Positions 39,679-52,400 of a stretch of DNA of 64,000 nucleotides are shown in pieces. This DNA is from Aplysia californica (Eukaryota > Mollusca > Gastropoda > Aplysiida > Aplysiidae), in the NCBI RefSeq assembly GCF_000002075.1, contig NW_004797721.1, positions 188,659 to 252,658 of the forward strand, given 5' to 3'. The stretch's first letter is position 1. Every line of letters starts with the position of its first letter. The notes beneath the pieces were generated by a model. The model was not told the DNA's origin, did not search any database, and worked only from the letters and a program-made list of their open reading frames with translations. A program made the position numbers and the translations under genes.

Positions 39679-39867
39679 TTACGGAAATGGAGGGCACACA
39701 CTGATATGTTTTGACACCTTTTCATAGGATAAAATGTTTGGTAAGCTAGCAGTCCATGCCCGACATTCTGTTTCATCCGAAGGAAATCCATACAAGGTCA
39801 CTTTTTCTGCACCTTTCTGACTGTCATAGCCAGTTTTGCATCCACCAACTGAGCATTTTCTTCCCAT
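39679..39867 (-). CDS. THAP zinc-finger exon (first exon or fragment)
   Basis: Starts MGRKCSVGGCKTGYDS in a good context (ACAATGG) and continues TLYGFPSDETECRAWTASLP, VSKHISVC. THAP domains bind DNA through C2CH zinc coordination. C5 and C10 form the first pair. The final C-x2-H position reads CPPF, lacking His, so either a donor lies near GTGTGTG or GTAAAAC or the finger is broken. No further THAP exon is seen downstream on this strand. THAP fingers occur in host factors and in P-element-type transposases; I cannot tell which this is. Confidence 0.55.
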   Translation of the reverse strand: MGRKCSVGGCKTGYDSQKGAEKVTLYGFPSDETECRAWTASLPNILSYEKVSKHISVCPPFP

Positions 39868-40961
39868 TGTTGTTCTTATTCCTTTAGTTTATTTTGAAGG
39901 TGTCAGTCACAGTCCAACAGAGTCATAACCACACATGATGAAAGCAATAAATAGGCCTAGAAGAGAAGCATGTAAGCACTGTGAAAGAACAGCAGATATT
40001 AAACAAAGCAGGTCGGGAAAAACACAAAGGAGCTCCCCCATAATTATGATCCGTATACTTTTCCCTACCTAACAAGGGTGGGCCCCTAGACGCTCAGAGT
40101 CTAGATATATAGATTTATATCTACATGGTCCTTTTAGTCTATTGTTTGTGTTACAAACTAATCTAAATCTAAAAGCAGATCTAGGGATAGGATGGAGAGT
40201 TCGTTTTTAGTGGTTGTATGCATAGAGAGGCTCTAAGTCAGTGAAGAGTGCGGATCAGAAGGGGGGGCCTCCACTGTGTAGACATGGATTTTAGAATGGA
40301 TTTAGACAGATATGAATTAAACGTGCACGGTCAAAACTTCACTGTAGGTTTAATCTAAACACGTACACTGATGGAAGAGATATTTGATATTCACACAATC
40401 CAGATGATTTGGAAAAAAAAACTGCATTAGGCCTCAACTAAAAGAATCCAGGCATTCACTGAGTACGATGGCGATGAAGAATCTGAAAATGAACAGTAGG
40501 CCTACAGTGCAGCCAAACACCACTTCAAATTTGCGATCTCAAGACTGCTGGTCAATCTTAATTAATTAATTAATTAGTCACCACTTCTGTTCCTCAACAC
40601 ACACAATGATGTAGAAAATATTCACATAATCCAGATGACTTGAAAAGCAAACTGCATTAGGCAGAAATAATCCAGTGTCAAAGCATGAGAAAACAACAAT
40701 TCAAACTGACCGCCGCACCCTGCGTAGGCTTATCACTACTAATGATCTACAAGGTTGTGGGCTTACTACACGGGTGTGTAAGCCCACAAGGAATCTAGGT
40801 CAGTAGCGCGCAGGTGGCCTGATTATATGACCGTCTAGGCTACGTCTCATTCTATCTAGCTCCTCTACTGTTTGTCAGTCTGTCCAGTGTGTTTGTCTCT
40901 ATCTATCACGCTCCTTCAAACAAACAAAAAAATGAAAATAAAAATAAAAACCACATATAAC

Positions 40962-42538
40962 CAGAGCTGTTAAAGTACTTTTAAAAAGGTACTTAATTAC
41001 AAATTTAAGTACAATATAAAATTTATACTTAAGTACAGTAAAAGTACTTTCCTGTAAAATGTACTTGAGTACAAGAACTTTTTAAAAAAGTACTTATGAG
41101 TACATTTTGAGTACTTTCTGCTAATGTGCTAAAACACTTCAGTGCTAATGCAAACCATCATATTGAATAGATCTAACATATCTAGTATATTTGACAAATG
41201 GGGCCATTTATTTCTAATAATGTAAAGGGTATACAAAGCATTTGAGTATACGCACTGAACGTAGGTGGAAATGGTCCGTGAAATTGACATTAACAAATCC
41301 TCAAGGAATCAAGGTAGCCTTAAGCACAAAACACAAAAAAGGGAAAAAAGAAATATAGGTAACCTAAAAATTTGTTAGATTGATATACATTGAGAACTCA
41401 GTTTTAGTTTCAATTGATTATAATAGTGGTTAGACATATTTTGTTCACACTGTGTAGTCCACGGAGCCCACGGCAAACCAAAATAGGCCAACATGCAATT
41501 TCCTAGAGTCTAGTAAGTGTAGTGTAACCAAAAATTCTCTACTACAGTAGTCTCCGCCTAAGATCCCAGTGCTCGGGAGCAAGGGAAAGACGGGATCTTA
41601 GCTGACGAAGCCAAGGAAGAATCTACAGTGACCCATGAACTGACGTGACCCCTGGGTAGGTTTATGAGATATTATGGTAAGCAAAGAGTGGTCAACCTTG
41701 ATGACCAATTACGGTAGCATGGTGGCATGAGTCTTGCTATAATTTTATACCGTACACTCATTAGCATATCGTCTCGAGATCTTTATCTACGTCACAGAAT
41801 TCTACAGTGTAGAATCTGTGATCTACGTTTATCCAGCTGCCCCTCCCCTTAATTACCTGTCCAACAATTTGTAGCCTTCCATCTGAGTCCCCCCGCCTTT
41901 AAATTTGTCGTTACGTACCATTACGCTGTGACCACGCCAATTAAAATTCAGGCTGTCTCGCAAATTCGGGAAGAGTGAAAAACTGCCTTCAACTTCAATG
42001 GTCAGGGAAGAGTTTACAGTTCGATGTGATCCTGCCTGGAGCGAACTTGTAGGCCCTATCCCACCCAGCGAGTGATGGAAGTTCAGGTGGCGAGCTCAGA
42101 TGCGAGTGCGATGTTTAGGGAAAAGAAACGCCCATCGGTCAGTTCACACTTCGGTGTGATCCCGTCTGGGAATCATTACCGCTTCATAGAGTTTTACAAC
42201 GCTTGTGATCACATTCACGAGAGTGGCTGATCTTTGACGCGACGCGCAGTTCTTTAATCTCAACTTTTAACTCTTGGTTGATTGGCTGTGCCCGCCCGGA
42301 TGTTTGTTCCGTAAATTATGATCAGAAATGCCGGCACTTATTCTTTCATTAAGCTTCAAAAGTACTCAAAATGTACTTTACAAATACTCAAAAGTACTTT
42401 TATAAAAAGTATCGGAGTACAGTTAAAATACTGGTTCTCAAAATGTGCCGGAGTACAGTAAAAGTACCGAAAATTGTAACGTAAGTACAAGTACCGGAGT
42501 ACTTGTACTCCGTTATAAAATAATTACAACCAGCTCCG
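40962..42538. mobile_element. hAT-type non-autonomous element with 8-bp target duplication
   Basis: Ends CAGAGCTGTTAAAGTACTTT and, reversed, CGGAGCTGGTTGTAATTATT. The flanks CATATAAC (40954-40961) and CATATAAT (42539-42546) match at 7 of 8 bases, as expected for hAT. Both arms are long and full of AAGTACTTTT/GTACTTGAGTAC units. No transposase. A pogo-like MITE sits inside (41545-42338). Confidence 0.75.
41545..42338. mobile_element. Pogo/Tigger-like MITE, copy B (right end lost)
   Basis: Begins CAGTAGTCTCCGCCTAAG after TA and follows copy A (13770-14624) through GTGATCCCGTCTGGG to AAATTATGATCAGAAATGC, then stops about 150 bp short of the expected right end. Inserted in the hAT element at 40962-42538. 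Confidence 0.82.
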
Positions 42539-42578
42539 CATATAATTACAACCAGCAGTGCGTGAGCCAACCCGAACC

Positions 42579-42794
<216 letters not shown>

Positions 42795-42923
42795 CACACA
42801 AACAAACGAACGCATATAAGATGGTCGTCGAAGAAGCAGGATAATTTAATTCAAAAGAAAACAATACTACAACAACAGAAACAACAACAGCAACAACATA
42901 TTATGACAATTACAGCTACAGCT

Positions 42924-42924
<1 letters not shown>

Positions 42925-42968
<44 letters not shown>

Positions 42969-42990
42969 GCAACAACAACAACAACAACAA
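42925..42990. repeat. (CAA)n microsatellite
   Basis: About 22 CAA units, just upstream of the WIPI-like promoter region. Confidence 0.95.
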
Positions 42991-43216
42991 CGTGAGGTAG
43001 GCCAAGAATCTAAATATTGCATCGACTCCGGGGGAAAAATTAAACAAAATATCTGTCTACGAAAGAAATAAGACTACCTGACATTTTTTTTTAACGTCTG
43101 TTGATGGATAAGGTAATTTAAAGAAAAATGAAACAAACCCCATCAAAAGTTCCAACGTAGACATATTTTGAATATTAATTTCGAAATAACTTTCCAATCC
43201 AAGTTATAAATGTTCT

Positions 43217-43226
43217 GGCCAATGAG
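43217..43226 (+). promoter_or_regulatory. CCAAT box upstream of WIPI-like exon 1
   Basis: GGCCAATGAG lies about 120 bp before the start codon, in a short unique region between the AAC repeat and exon 1. It is a plausible proximal promoter element; no clear TATA box is visible. Confidence 0.3.
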
Positions 43227-43344
43227 ATCTCTCAAAATATGGACGCTTGTTATTGTTTCGTCTTGGACTGTTGTGTATGGGGGCTATGATCTGAAGCTAT
43301 AGTCACTCCCCAAGTGAAGGCAAGCTCGCTCCTACTAGTTCCAA

Positions 43345-43418
43345 ATGAGCTTCCTGAGTCCGGCCCCTGCTGAACCACAGCAGAACTTGCTGTTTGTTAA
43401 TTTTAATCAAGATTCGTC
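43345..43418 (+). CDS. WIPI2: WIPI-like exon 1 (start codon)
   Basis: Encodes [20 protein letters not shown] then NQDSS; the core LLFVNFNQD is conserved. An in-frame TAG lies three codons upstream of the ATG. Donor TCGTC|GTAAGT, phase 2. Confidence 0.92.
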
Positions 43419-46400
43419 GTAAGTATTTGCATCTTTGACAAGGCAAAATTCACTGCCTGACCATAACAGCCATTTTTGTGGATGATGTCATATCAACAAT
43501 GAAAAATCGTCCACGGTCTTTATTGGCACAAACGCTTTATTCACTTTGTTTCTGTTTCTTTGTCAGGTCTCTACAGACAGGATCCAAGCATGGCTTCAAA
43601 CTCTATCCTCTCAATTCAGTTGACACCCTGGAGTTCACACATGAAAATAATGGTAAGGGAGAGTTAAAATTTCTCAGTTTTCTAGAGTCTAGAGTCTAGA
43701 TCTAGATATATCTAGATCTAGATCTAGTTGACTAGTTGTGACTGACTGCCTGCCTGCAGCCTGAACCTGAGTTCATCAGTCCAGTCCAGTCAGTCCATCC
43801 CAATAATCTTGCCCTTCTGTGGGATCCAATAAATTTAGTGCCAGTTGAATCGTATGACAAACATTTTATTCATAGAACCTGGTCTCGTTTAGCCTGATTT
43901 TGTATTGATGTCAAGGTCATCCAGGCGTTGAAATATTATATAATATGTTTAAGTTTTTATAAAAAATGACTGATGAGGCTGGGGGGGAGGGGGAATTCTT
44001 TGACAGACTCTCACCTTCTTTAAATTCTTCCCATTCCTTCCCTGGCGTAGCCTGCTGATGCCTGATGCTGAAGCTCCTAAACTCACAAAAGCCTTCTCCC
44101 TGTTACTGTTGTGTCGCTGCAAATTTTGATGTTTAGGCCTATTTCTGACCAAAATGTTCAGACTCAGAACGAGAGAATGAAGATTTTTTACATGACATAG
44201 ACTTCAACAAAAGGTAAGGACCACCTTGACAGACAGCCCTGATTTTTAAAAAATAAAATTTTTAAAGACAGCAGGGAATGTTTCAAATTTTTTTTGCTCT
44301 GAAAGTGTTAATGGGTTACCACAATGCATGTGCAATGCTTCCAAAAGGGGCAAAACCATCACAATCACATGCTGCACGGAAATCCTCGCGGGAATTTTAG
44401 CCAAATTTGCTGCTTTTTATCGACTTCTGTGCGACACTACGGACATTCCTCGGTTAAAATTTTTGGTGCACGTCATAAACGGACAATATGGTCTCAAATT
44501 GTGCTCACTTTGGTGGCAATATTTAAGCCGCCGTTTGCGCAAAATCCAGTATTGCATCAACGTGCCACCAAGACGAAAGCTGAGAGACTTTGATCGTGCC
44601 AGAGCTATGGCATGGGTGCAGGATGGAGTTGGAGCCTGAGAAGTTGCCAGAAGGCTTGCAGTATCACACTCTCGTAGTGTCAGCCTGAGGCAACGCCATA
44701 GAGCCACTAGATCAGTCCAAGAATGCTCACGTGCAGGTCGACCCAAGAAGACCACTAGAGTGTTTGCAAGTGGTCCTTAACTTTTGTTGAAGTCTGTACA
44801 ACAGGCAAGCAGACAGACCTTCCTAGTACTCCAATAAAATTAGTTCTCTGGGGGAAGGGGGGGGGGGGTTCTTCATCGAAGAACCCGCAAAGATAAAAAG
44901 TTGGATTATTTTCTTGAACTCCTTTTCCATTATTTAGATTGTTGAATTATCAATTGGTGATCATAATGATGTGAAAATACTGTATTTTATAATTTTTTTG
45001 GCCCTATTTTTGTACTGTATTAAATTGACATTGACTTTGACAAATGACTATATATATATATCTATTATCTATTTGTCGTGGCCGAATTTTGCTATTCAAA
45101 AGGCTTTTGAATGGGTGCATTGATCGACATGCGGTTTTTGCCAAAAGATTCTTTAAAATATTCTCCAGATCATGACGCCTTTCGTTTTTTCAGTTTTGAG
45201 ACAGTTTTGCTTCTAAAAGTTAAATTTCTTTATTTCGCCGATCTGTTTTGTAGGCCGACCCTTCTGTCTCTGTAATTTGAGAAAATTCGCCAGGTTTGTT
45301 TATTTCAAGTCATACTTCCGTTTGATACAATCGCGCATTGTCGCGCAATACTGAGCACTATTTTAAGTGTGCGACCGGTATAGATCTGGCCTCATGTTTT
45401 CTTTTTTTACTTGGTGCTAAGTTCGACTGTGATCCTTTCATTTGATGCCCATCCTCGTTTATCCTGGACTCCTTTGTCAGATTCTTTTTCTTGCTACTGG
45501 GAACAATCAACACGCAAGTCAATATGCAACGACTTTCAGTTGATGTCAATGCACCGATCAGTCCTTTCATCGAAAAGGGGCCCAGCTGGTATAATATGTG
45601 TGTATTGCAAGTATGGTATACTATATCTATTTACAGTCCTCAGTTGGTTCACAATGTAACCGACTGGAGCTCTGGAGATTCTTAATTTTTTTTCAGAACT
45701 CTGAAAATATGGGAGGATTTGGAAGAATTTCTCCAATTTTTTAGTCATTGAGTGGTTGGCAGATCTGAATGAAATTTGTAATAAATGAGAAAAAGGAAAA
45801 TGATTGGAGACAAAAAGGGATTTTTTACATTTCCTTGGCTTGTTCTGTAGAAAATGACCAGGAAGGTCTCCAAAATCCATCTTGTAGTGTAGTACTGTAG
45901 TAGTATAGTCATTTGTGAAGCGTGCTGACAAAATGAGTTACTTGTGGGATTCAAGCCTGAAGAAAATAGATACATCACGCTTATATGTGCATTTGTACAA
46001 TTTATAAGTGTGAGATAATAAAAGACAGGTTATAGTTAAAGAATATAGCATCAATAGAAAATCTTCAAATTTGACCCTTGTGTCGATTTTTGGTCAATAT
46101 CTCCATTTTTGTGATAGCGAGAAGTAACTCATTTTGTCAGCCCGCCTCACATTTGTAAACAGGCAGAGAAATTGTCTTGATATTTCTCAGAAATTAAATA
46201 CTTTAAAAACTTTTGGTGACAAAAATTGATCGGTAAATGTTCACTTCATGTTCGCACTTCTCTCCTACTTTCAGGTCCTCAGATCTTCTCTGCCCCATAA
46301 TTAATAATAATCTTGATCTTTCATCCTCTTTTAGAAGAAATGATTCTAGAATGATCTAGTCATTCCTTTTCTCATTCTCTTAATATCTTTTGGTTGGTCC

Positions 46401-49400
46401 TTGACCTTTCTCTGTATAGTATCTGGCCTTCAACCCTGGAACTAGGTCCACTTACTAGATCTAGAGCATTCCTGTTCACTGCCACTGGCTTTAACTTATT
46501 GGAATCACTGTTTATTGAAAAAATATTATGATTTAATTCAGACTCAGAAGAATTATCATCTTCACGGGCTACTTAAAAAAAGAAGCGGCTAAACTGCTTG
46601 TTTTGCACTAAATTTGCTTCTCTCCGTTCTTGATGAATCAGATGTCATGGCCAGCTGCTTTTTGGGATTACATTTAAAGAGCTTTGAAACTACACGAAAA
46701 GGCACAGGCAGCTGCTTTAAAACATGCTTTTTTTTAAACACACATAATGCTACTTTCTTGCTCTTCTTACTTTGTTTGAAAAGAGTTTGGATAAGAGAGA
46801 AATTATTCTTTACCACATGGTTACTCCCAGTGTCTGCTGATAATTATAATGAGCTGTGCAGTGGTGCAGATATTCAGCATCTAGTCAGTATATGTGCAAA
46901 CTTTTAACGCTCAGCAGTTCATGCAGTACTATGTCGTATATGATGGGTGGTGATGTGGTATTTCGCCCATAAAATATATTTACTTTTATGAAGAAAGATT
47001 TTGTAATGTATTTTTATCAAATAAAAATGACTAAATAGACTAAAAAATAATGAAATAGGTATTAAAATTGATGTTTTTATTATAAAATTTTTGCTCTGAA
47101 ATTTCCAGTTTCAAGGGCAATAATGGAGAATTTGTAAAATGCACTAGAACGGCCCTCATTTCTTTATTTTTCTACAGAATGAGGTGTCTTTTACTCATAA
47201 AATGCAGAACTGAATGTACTTTCTCATCAAATTAATGTAAACTCTAAATTGTAAAATATTTTTTTTCTTCTTTGTGATTGTTGGTTTCTGTTTTTGCATC
47301 TATTTTTAGTAACATGAAAAATATGTCACTCACCAAGAAAGGTTATCAAAAATATGAAATCTTTTGGCTAGGTCGGAAAGACCGTTTAATTCCCTTTCTA
47401 TTGATGATATGTCATCTGGAACTGATAGATTATTGCTGGAGGCTTGAGAGCAAAACGTCATGATATGAAATTTCCAGAATCAAGGGAATTGTAGGATGAA
47501 CTAGAATGGCTCTCATTTCTTTATTTCCCAACAGAATGGTGTATCTTTGACACATAATGTGCAAAATTGAATGAACTTTTCCGTGATATAATTGTAATTT
47601 CTAAATTCTCAAACACTTTTTTTGCCCTGCTTCTTTGTGACTGTTGGAAAAGTGTATTTTCTGATTTTGTTTCTATTTTTAGTAACAAGAAGAAAACGTC
47701 CCTCTTGAAGACAGTTTGACAAAAAAAAAAAAGAAATCTATTAGCTAAGTCTGAAAGACCATCCAATTCCCTTTCCATTGATTTTGATGCATGTTTAACA
47801 TTGTCTGGAGTAAATAGATTATTGCATGAGGCTCGAGGGTATGGAGGACCCCTGAAACATAATGAAAAAGCCAAAATAGGCAAAACTGCTGGGAGTTAAG
47901 AGTTACCTTGAAAGATATAACATTTTATTTCATGGAGTTTGATTTCATGATAAAGCTAGGAATTATGAATTTTACTCGTCTGTTTGAACAAATCGAAGAG
48001 AAAATTGAAATTGTATTAAAATAAACTTTGACCTCTACTTCATACATAACAGCTTAAACTATCCCCCCTATGAATTTACATAGTCAATAGTAATTTCATG
48101 CACATATGAACCCTAGCAATACAAGTATGAGGTGGGTACAGCCAAATGTATACTCATTTGTCTGTAGGGAAATTATTACATTGAAAACCGTTGTTTCTAT
48201 TACAGAGGCTACAATAAGACAAATAAATGCTGTCCAATTTTCCGGGCTAACTTTAATACATTTTCTCCCATCTATACACTACCAACTTGAACACAGTCCT
48301 GTGCCTGATACCTTTTTCCTTCCAAATATATATATATATATATATACACATGCCTCAGCTTAAATTGGTGGGTGGTTGGCGGGTGCTCTGGTGTGGTTTA
48401 CTCCTTCTTTCCTATCAAACATTCATAGTCCTTTTCTCCCCTTCTTCCTTTTTTATGTTTGTTACTCTCTTGTAACACCTCTAATCTTCTGGCGCTCATA
48501 CGACCTTATGCAGTTGCGAGTGCCGTAAAACCTCTACTGAAACTAAACTTAAATTGGTGTAAATAAAAAAGTTATCCTTCAGGAATTATGTTATCTAGTG
48601 CGCAGGATCTGTTGGCAACAAAGCCCAGGTCTACGAGTTTAATTTTTTATTTGTCTCTTATTTAAAGAATGAAAAAAAATGATGTGACTCCAAGTACTGA
48701 GTGTCGCACTGTGTTGTTCTGTAATTGTGAAGTAGTTAAATCTTATCTTGGGCTTTATCTTCAACTAGGATTTCTGAATTGAATTTGATATTCACCATAG
48801 GATTTTTGTGCCCTTTTCGTCTCGTTGTTAAATTATTTTGATGATATGTGTTTCATTGTGAACCAGAATGACCTGATTTTGTGAACTAATGTTAGCTTGA
48901 TTTCATCTCGTCTAATCTTAGAACACCACCAGTGATTGCTTTAATCTGATAACTTTATACATTATGATGCACCTGGATAAACAATGATTCAATGAGGAAA
49001 AATGCAAAAGTCACAAAGTGTTGGGGAATGGTTCTTTTTCTTGACGCACATTTTGTATGTTGTTTAATGTTTTTTATATTAGAAGAACATATATTTAGGT
49101 GTGGTTTTCCAGTTTTGATAATGCCATTTTCACTGCCGCAGGTTTTTTCTCAATTTTTTTCTCAATATTTTATTCTTTACAACTTTCAGAGAGGCCAAAC
49201 ATCCATTTGGTTGAGAGACTGTTTGCCAGTAGTTTGGTGGCCCTTGTCAGCAGTGACCATCCACGAAAGCTGGATGTCTGTCACTTCAAGAAGGGTTCAG
49301 AAATATGCAACTATTCTTACTCAAATGCCATTTTAGCTGTCAAGCTGAACCGGATGGTAAATGTTTTTAGGTTTTTAGTGGAAATTTTTTGTCTTTAATG

Positions 49401-52400
49401 CTACACAATATGTTACAAAATATAAGTTAATTTTTGGTTAGAGTGAGCAAAGTACTACCAAAATAGTTTACTGCTATTGCAGTGCTGTCTGTCATTGGAT
49501 GTTAAAACTGAGAGGACTCCTGAGAAAGTTTTACTTTTGTGTTGTTGAAATTATCTGAGACCTTGCCAATCAGCTTGGTTTTATGATAAAAGAATTTTTG
49601 CTATGTTAATGGCTCTCGGGATTCTGCATAGAATAAATATTAAGTTTTGATTTACCTTATCAATATCATGCATTATAAGTGGTGTTGGTTTCTACTACAT
49701 TGGAAAACAAAGAGAGACGATAAGGATATTATGATCTCTTTTATTTTGATGCTAATCATATTTTTTGTAAAGTGATTCTATTTCACTCAATCTGTAGACC
49801 CTTATGGACTGCACCCCTGGATTGATAACACACATTCTGTTTGATAGATCTATAGCTTAGATTAATAAGTCTTTGAACTTCCTTTAACTGAGATACAAAG
49901 AGGAACACAAGTACAACTTGGTATATACGTCTTGTGCAGCGCCTGGTTGTGTGTCTGGAGGAAAGCTTGTACATCCACAACATCCGAGACATGAAAGTGT
50001 TGCATACGATCCGCGACACGCCACCAAACCCAAAAGGCGTGTGTGCTCTGTCTCCGCACAACGAGCACGCCTACTTAGCCTACCCAGGAAGTGCTCAGGC
50101 TGGGGAGGTCCAGATTTTTGACACCATCACATTGGTGAGTTGACTGTCATGGCGAATTAGTCATGATTCTTGTATTGATTCTTGTTTTTTTAATGAATTA
50201 AGTGACTTGTCTCTGGCATTAGTGGGGTAATTATTGGCTCTTTCCTTTGCAAAACAAAAGTGTGCTAAAGGCATGATTTTGATTTTTTTTACTGTGAAAA
50301 GATGTTGTATGACGCGTTTCTGTAATTTTTCTTGCACACACATTTCACCCTCAAAAGGTTGATGAAGCTCACCCCTAAATGGTCTAAATTGTTTTTGTTC
50401 GGGCTCAACATTTACAATCACAATCGACACTTTGCTAGTCACAAATAAATTCTCTCAAAGGATGGCCTCTCACTGTGGAATTTGGAATTATGAAGTCCAA
50501 ATCCTTGCTTGAGATGCATAAGATCTAAATGCATAGAATAAGAAATTTCCTGAACAGACTGGACGTGTATCACTTTCTGTTGTAGTTTGACAGGAAGAAA
50601 GGAGTCGTGTATGAAAAGGTTAGTGGCAAATCCGGCAATAGGAAAAAATTCATTGACTGAAAAAATTCCAGACCTGCTGTTTTGACAAGTATTGAAGATG
50701 TTGCAAAGCAAAGTTTTCATAAATTGTTGCAGAAGTTTAGGATGAGTAAATTTACAAGGCATGACTTGGAGCAAGATTGTGAATAGATAAAGGAGTACTA
50801 ATTTTTTTTTCTTCTTTCAGAGAGCTGTGATCAATATATCTGCTCATGACAACCCTTTGGCAGCAGTTACTTTCAATCAACAGGGTACTCGACTGGGCAC
50901 TGCTTCTGAAAAGGCAAGGAATTAGTGCAATGGCTATCCTATATACGTGTATGAGAATCATTGCATCGAATGAAAAATAGAGGTGTTTAGGAACACAAGA
51001 TCAGACTGTAGAATCACATAGAACTGTCAGTTATGTCATTGTGCTTATCAGTATCAGTGTTGTAATGTTTCCCATAATGCGGCCAGTCAAGTGCAGTGTT
51101 GGTTAACCACTTTGCTTCTGCTCAGCGTTCCACATAATGTAAGTACAGCAGGTGAAATAAGTTGTAACATGAAGTAAGCTGTCAAACAGATTAACATTAT
51201 ATAATGTATATATATATAGCCTGATGGGTAAAACAAGCAAGAATCCCCAATGTTATTTTTAGGGATGAGGGGGGGGGGGGGCTGTAGCTCTGAGTGGTTA
51301 GTAAGCTCAGGCTCACAATAATGTCAAGTGTGTATCAATGTTGATGACACTGCATTTAGGGGGGGGGGGACTAAATGCCAGGTTGCTTTTATTTTCCTCC
51401 CTTCACACCCCATATTTGTCCGCAGGTTTGTGAATTTTTTTCAAATTTCTGGGGGGGTTTTCGGCTTAACACCTTTCATGCCCATTAAAGAAAACGTTTC
51501 TGTGTTGATCTTACTGAAAAACATTGATTAAAGGCACAAAAAACATCATTTTTCAGTGTCCATGGACTCTCATGCTAAGGAAATAACTAATGTTTGGCGG
51601 CCATTTTCTCACTAATTTTATCTGTAAAAGTCGGTGGCCCCTTCCCCCTTCATTTGCAAACGTCTCGACTTGTGTTAAAGATAAACGGATATTTCGACTT
51701 GTTTTAAAGATAAATGGATATTTCGACTTATTTTAAAGATAAATAGATATTTTTTTCATCCATAGCAAGACAAATGAACTAGCTTTAAGATGATATCAAT
51801 AACTCAACATGCCCAAAACTTGAGGAGGGCCTTATTCCACTACGTCGTGACACAATTCTTCTTGTTACTTGGAATGTCCTTTAACCATTGGCATATACAT
51901 TCTAAGACACAATGGAAGAAGATTATTTTGTTTTCAACTCCACAGGGGACCGTAATGCGTGTTTTCAGTCTTCCAGATGGTGATAAGCTGTTTGAATTCA
52001 GAAGAGGACTGAAAAGGTGATATATCGTTTTGTATATTGCTTTGCTATTATATTCAAAATGGAAGTATATTTGGACAGTTTGTAGTTTAGGCTTTTTATC
52101 TTTTTCGATATTGCTTTTTATATTGCTGTGGGTCCAATTTTTTTTATTTCCTAAGGATTTTAGGGGGGGGGGGGGGGGGGGGGGGGTTGGCGGTGTAAAA
52201 AACTATAATGTTGAATGGTGAATATGTCACTGTTGGTTTATTTATCAATTTCTATTATGGAAATGTTCTGTTGTGACCTCTTTCTCTTCTTTGTGTGGAC
52301 TTAAGTTGTTTAGTGGTCATGATATAAGTCTTTGATAACAACTTTCTTTGGACTCCAGCAACTGCAGTAATGACTGTTACATTATATAATAATATTGGTG

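Noticed and set aside
45358-45570. Lys/Ser-rich minus-strand frame as a gene
   Set aside because: No family match and no splice context; left unassigned.
43653-49189. Possible missing WIPI exon in the 5.5-kb intron
   Set aside because: Exon 2 and 3 phases agree, and the residue spacing between VD-LE and VERLF equals human WIPI2.
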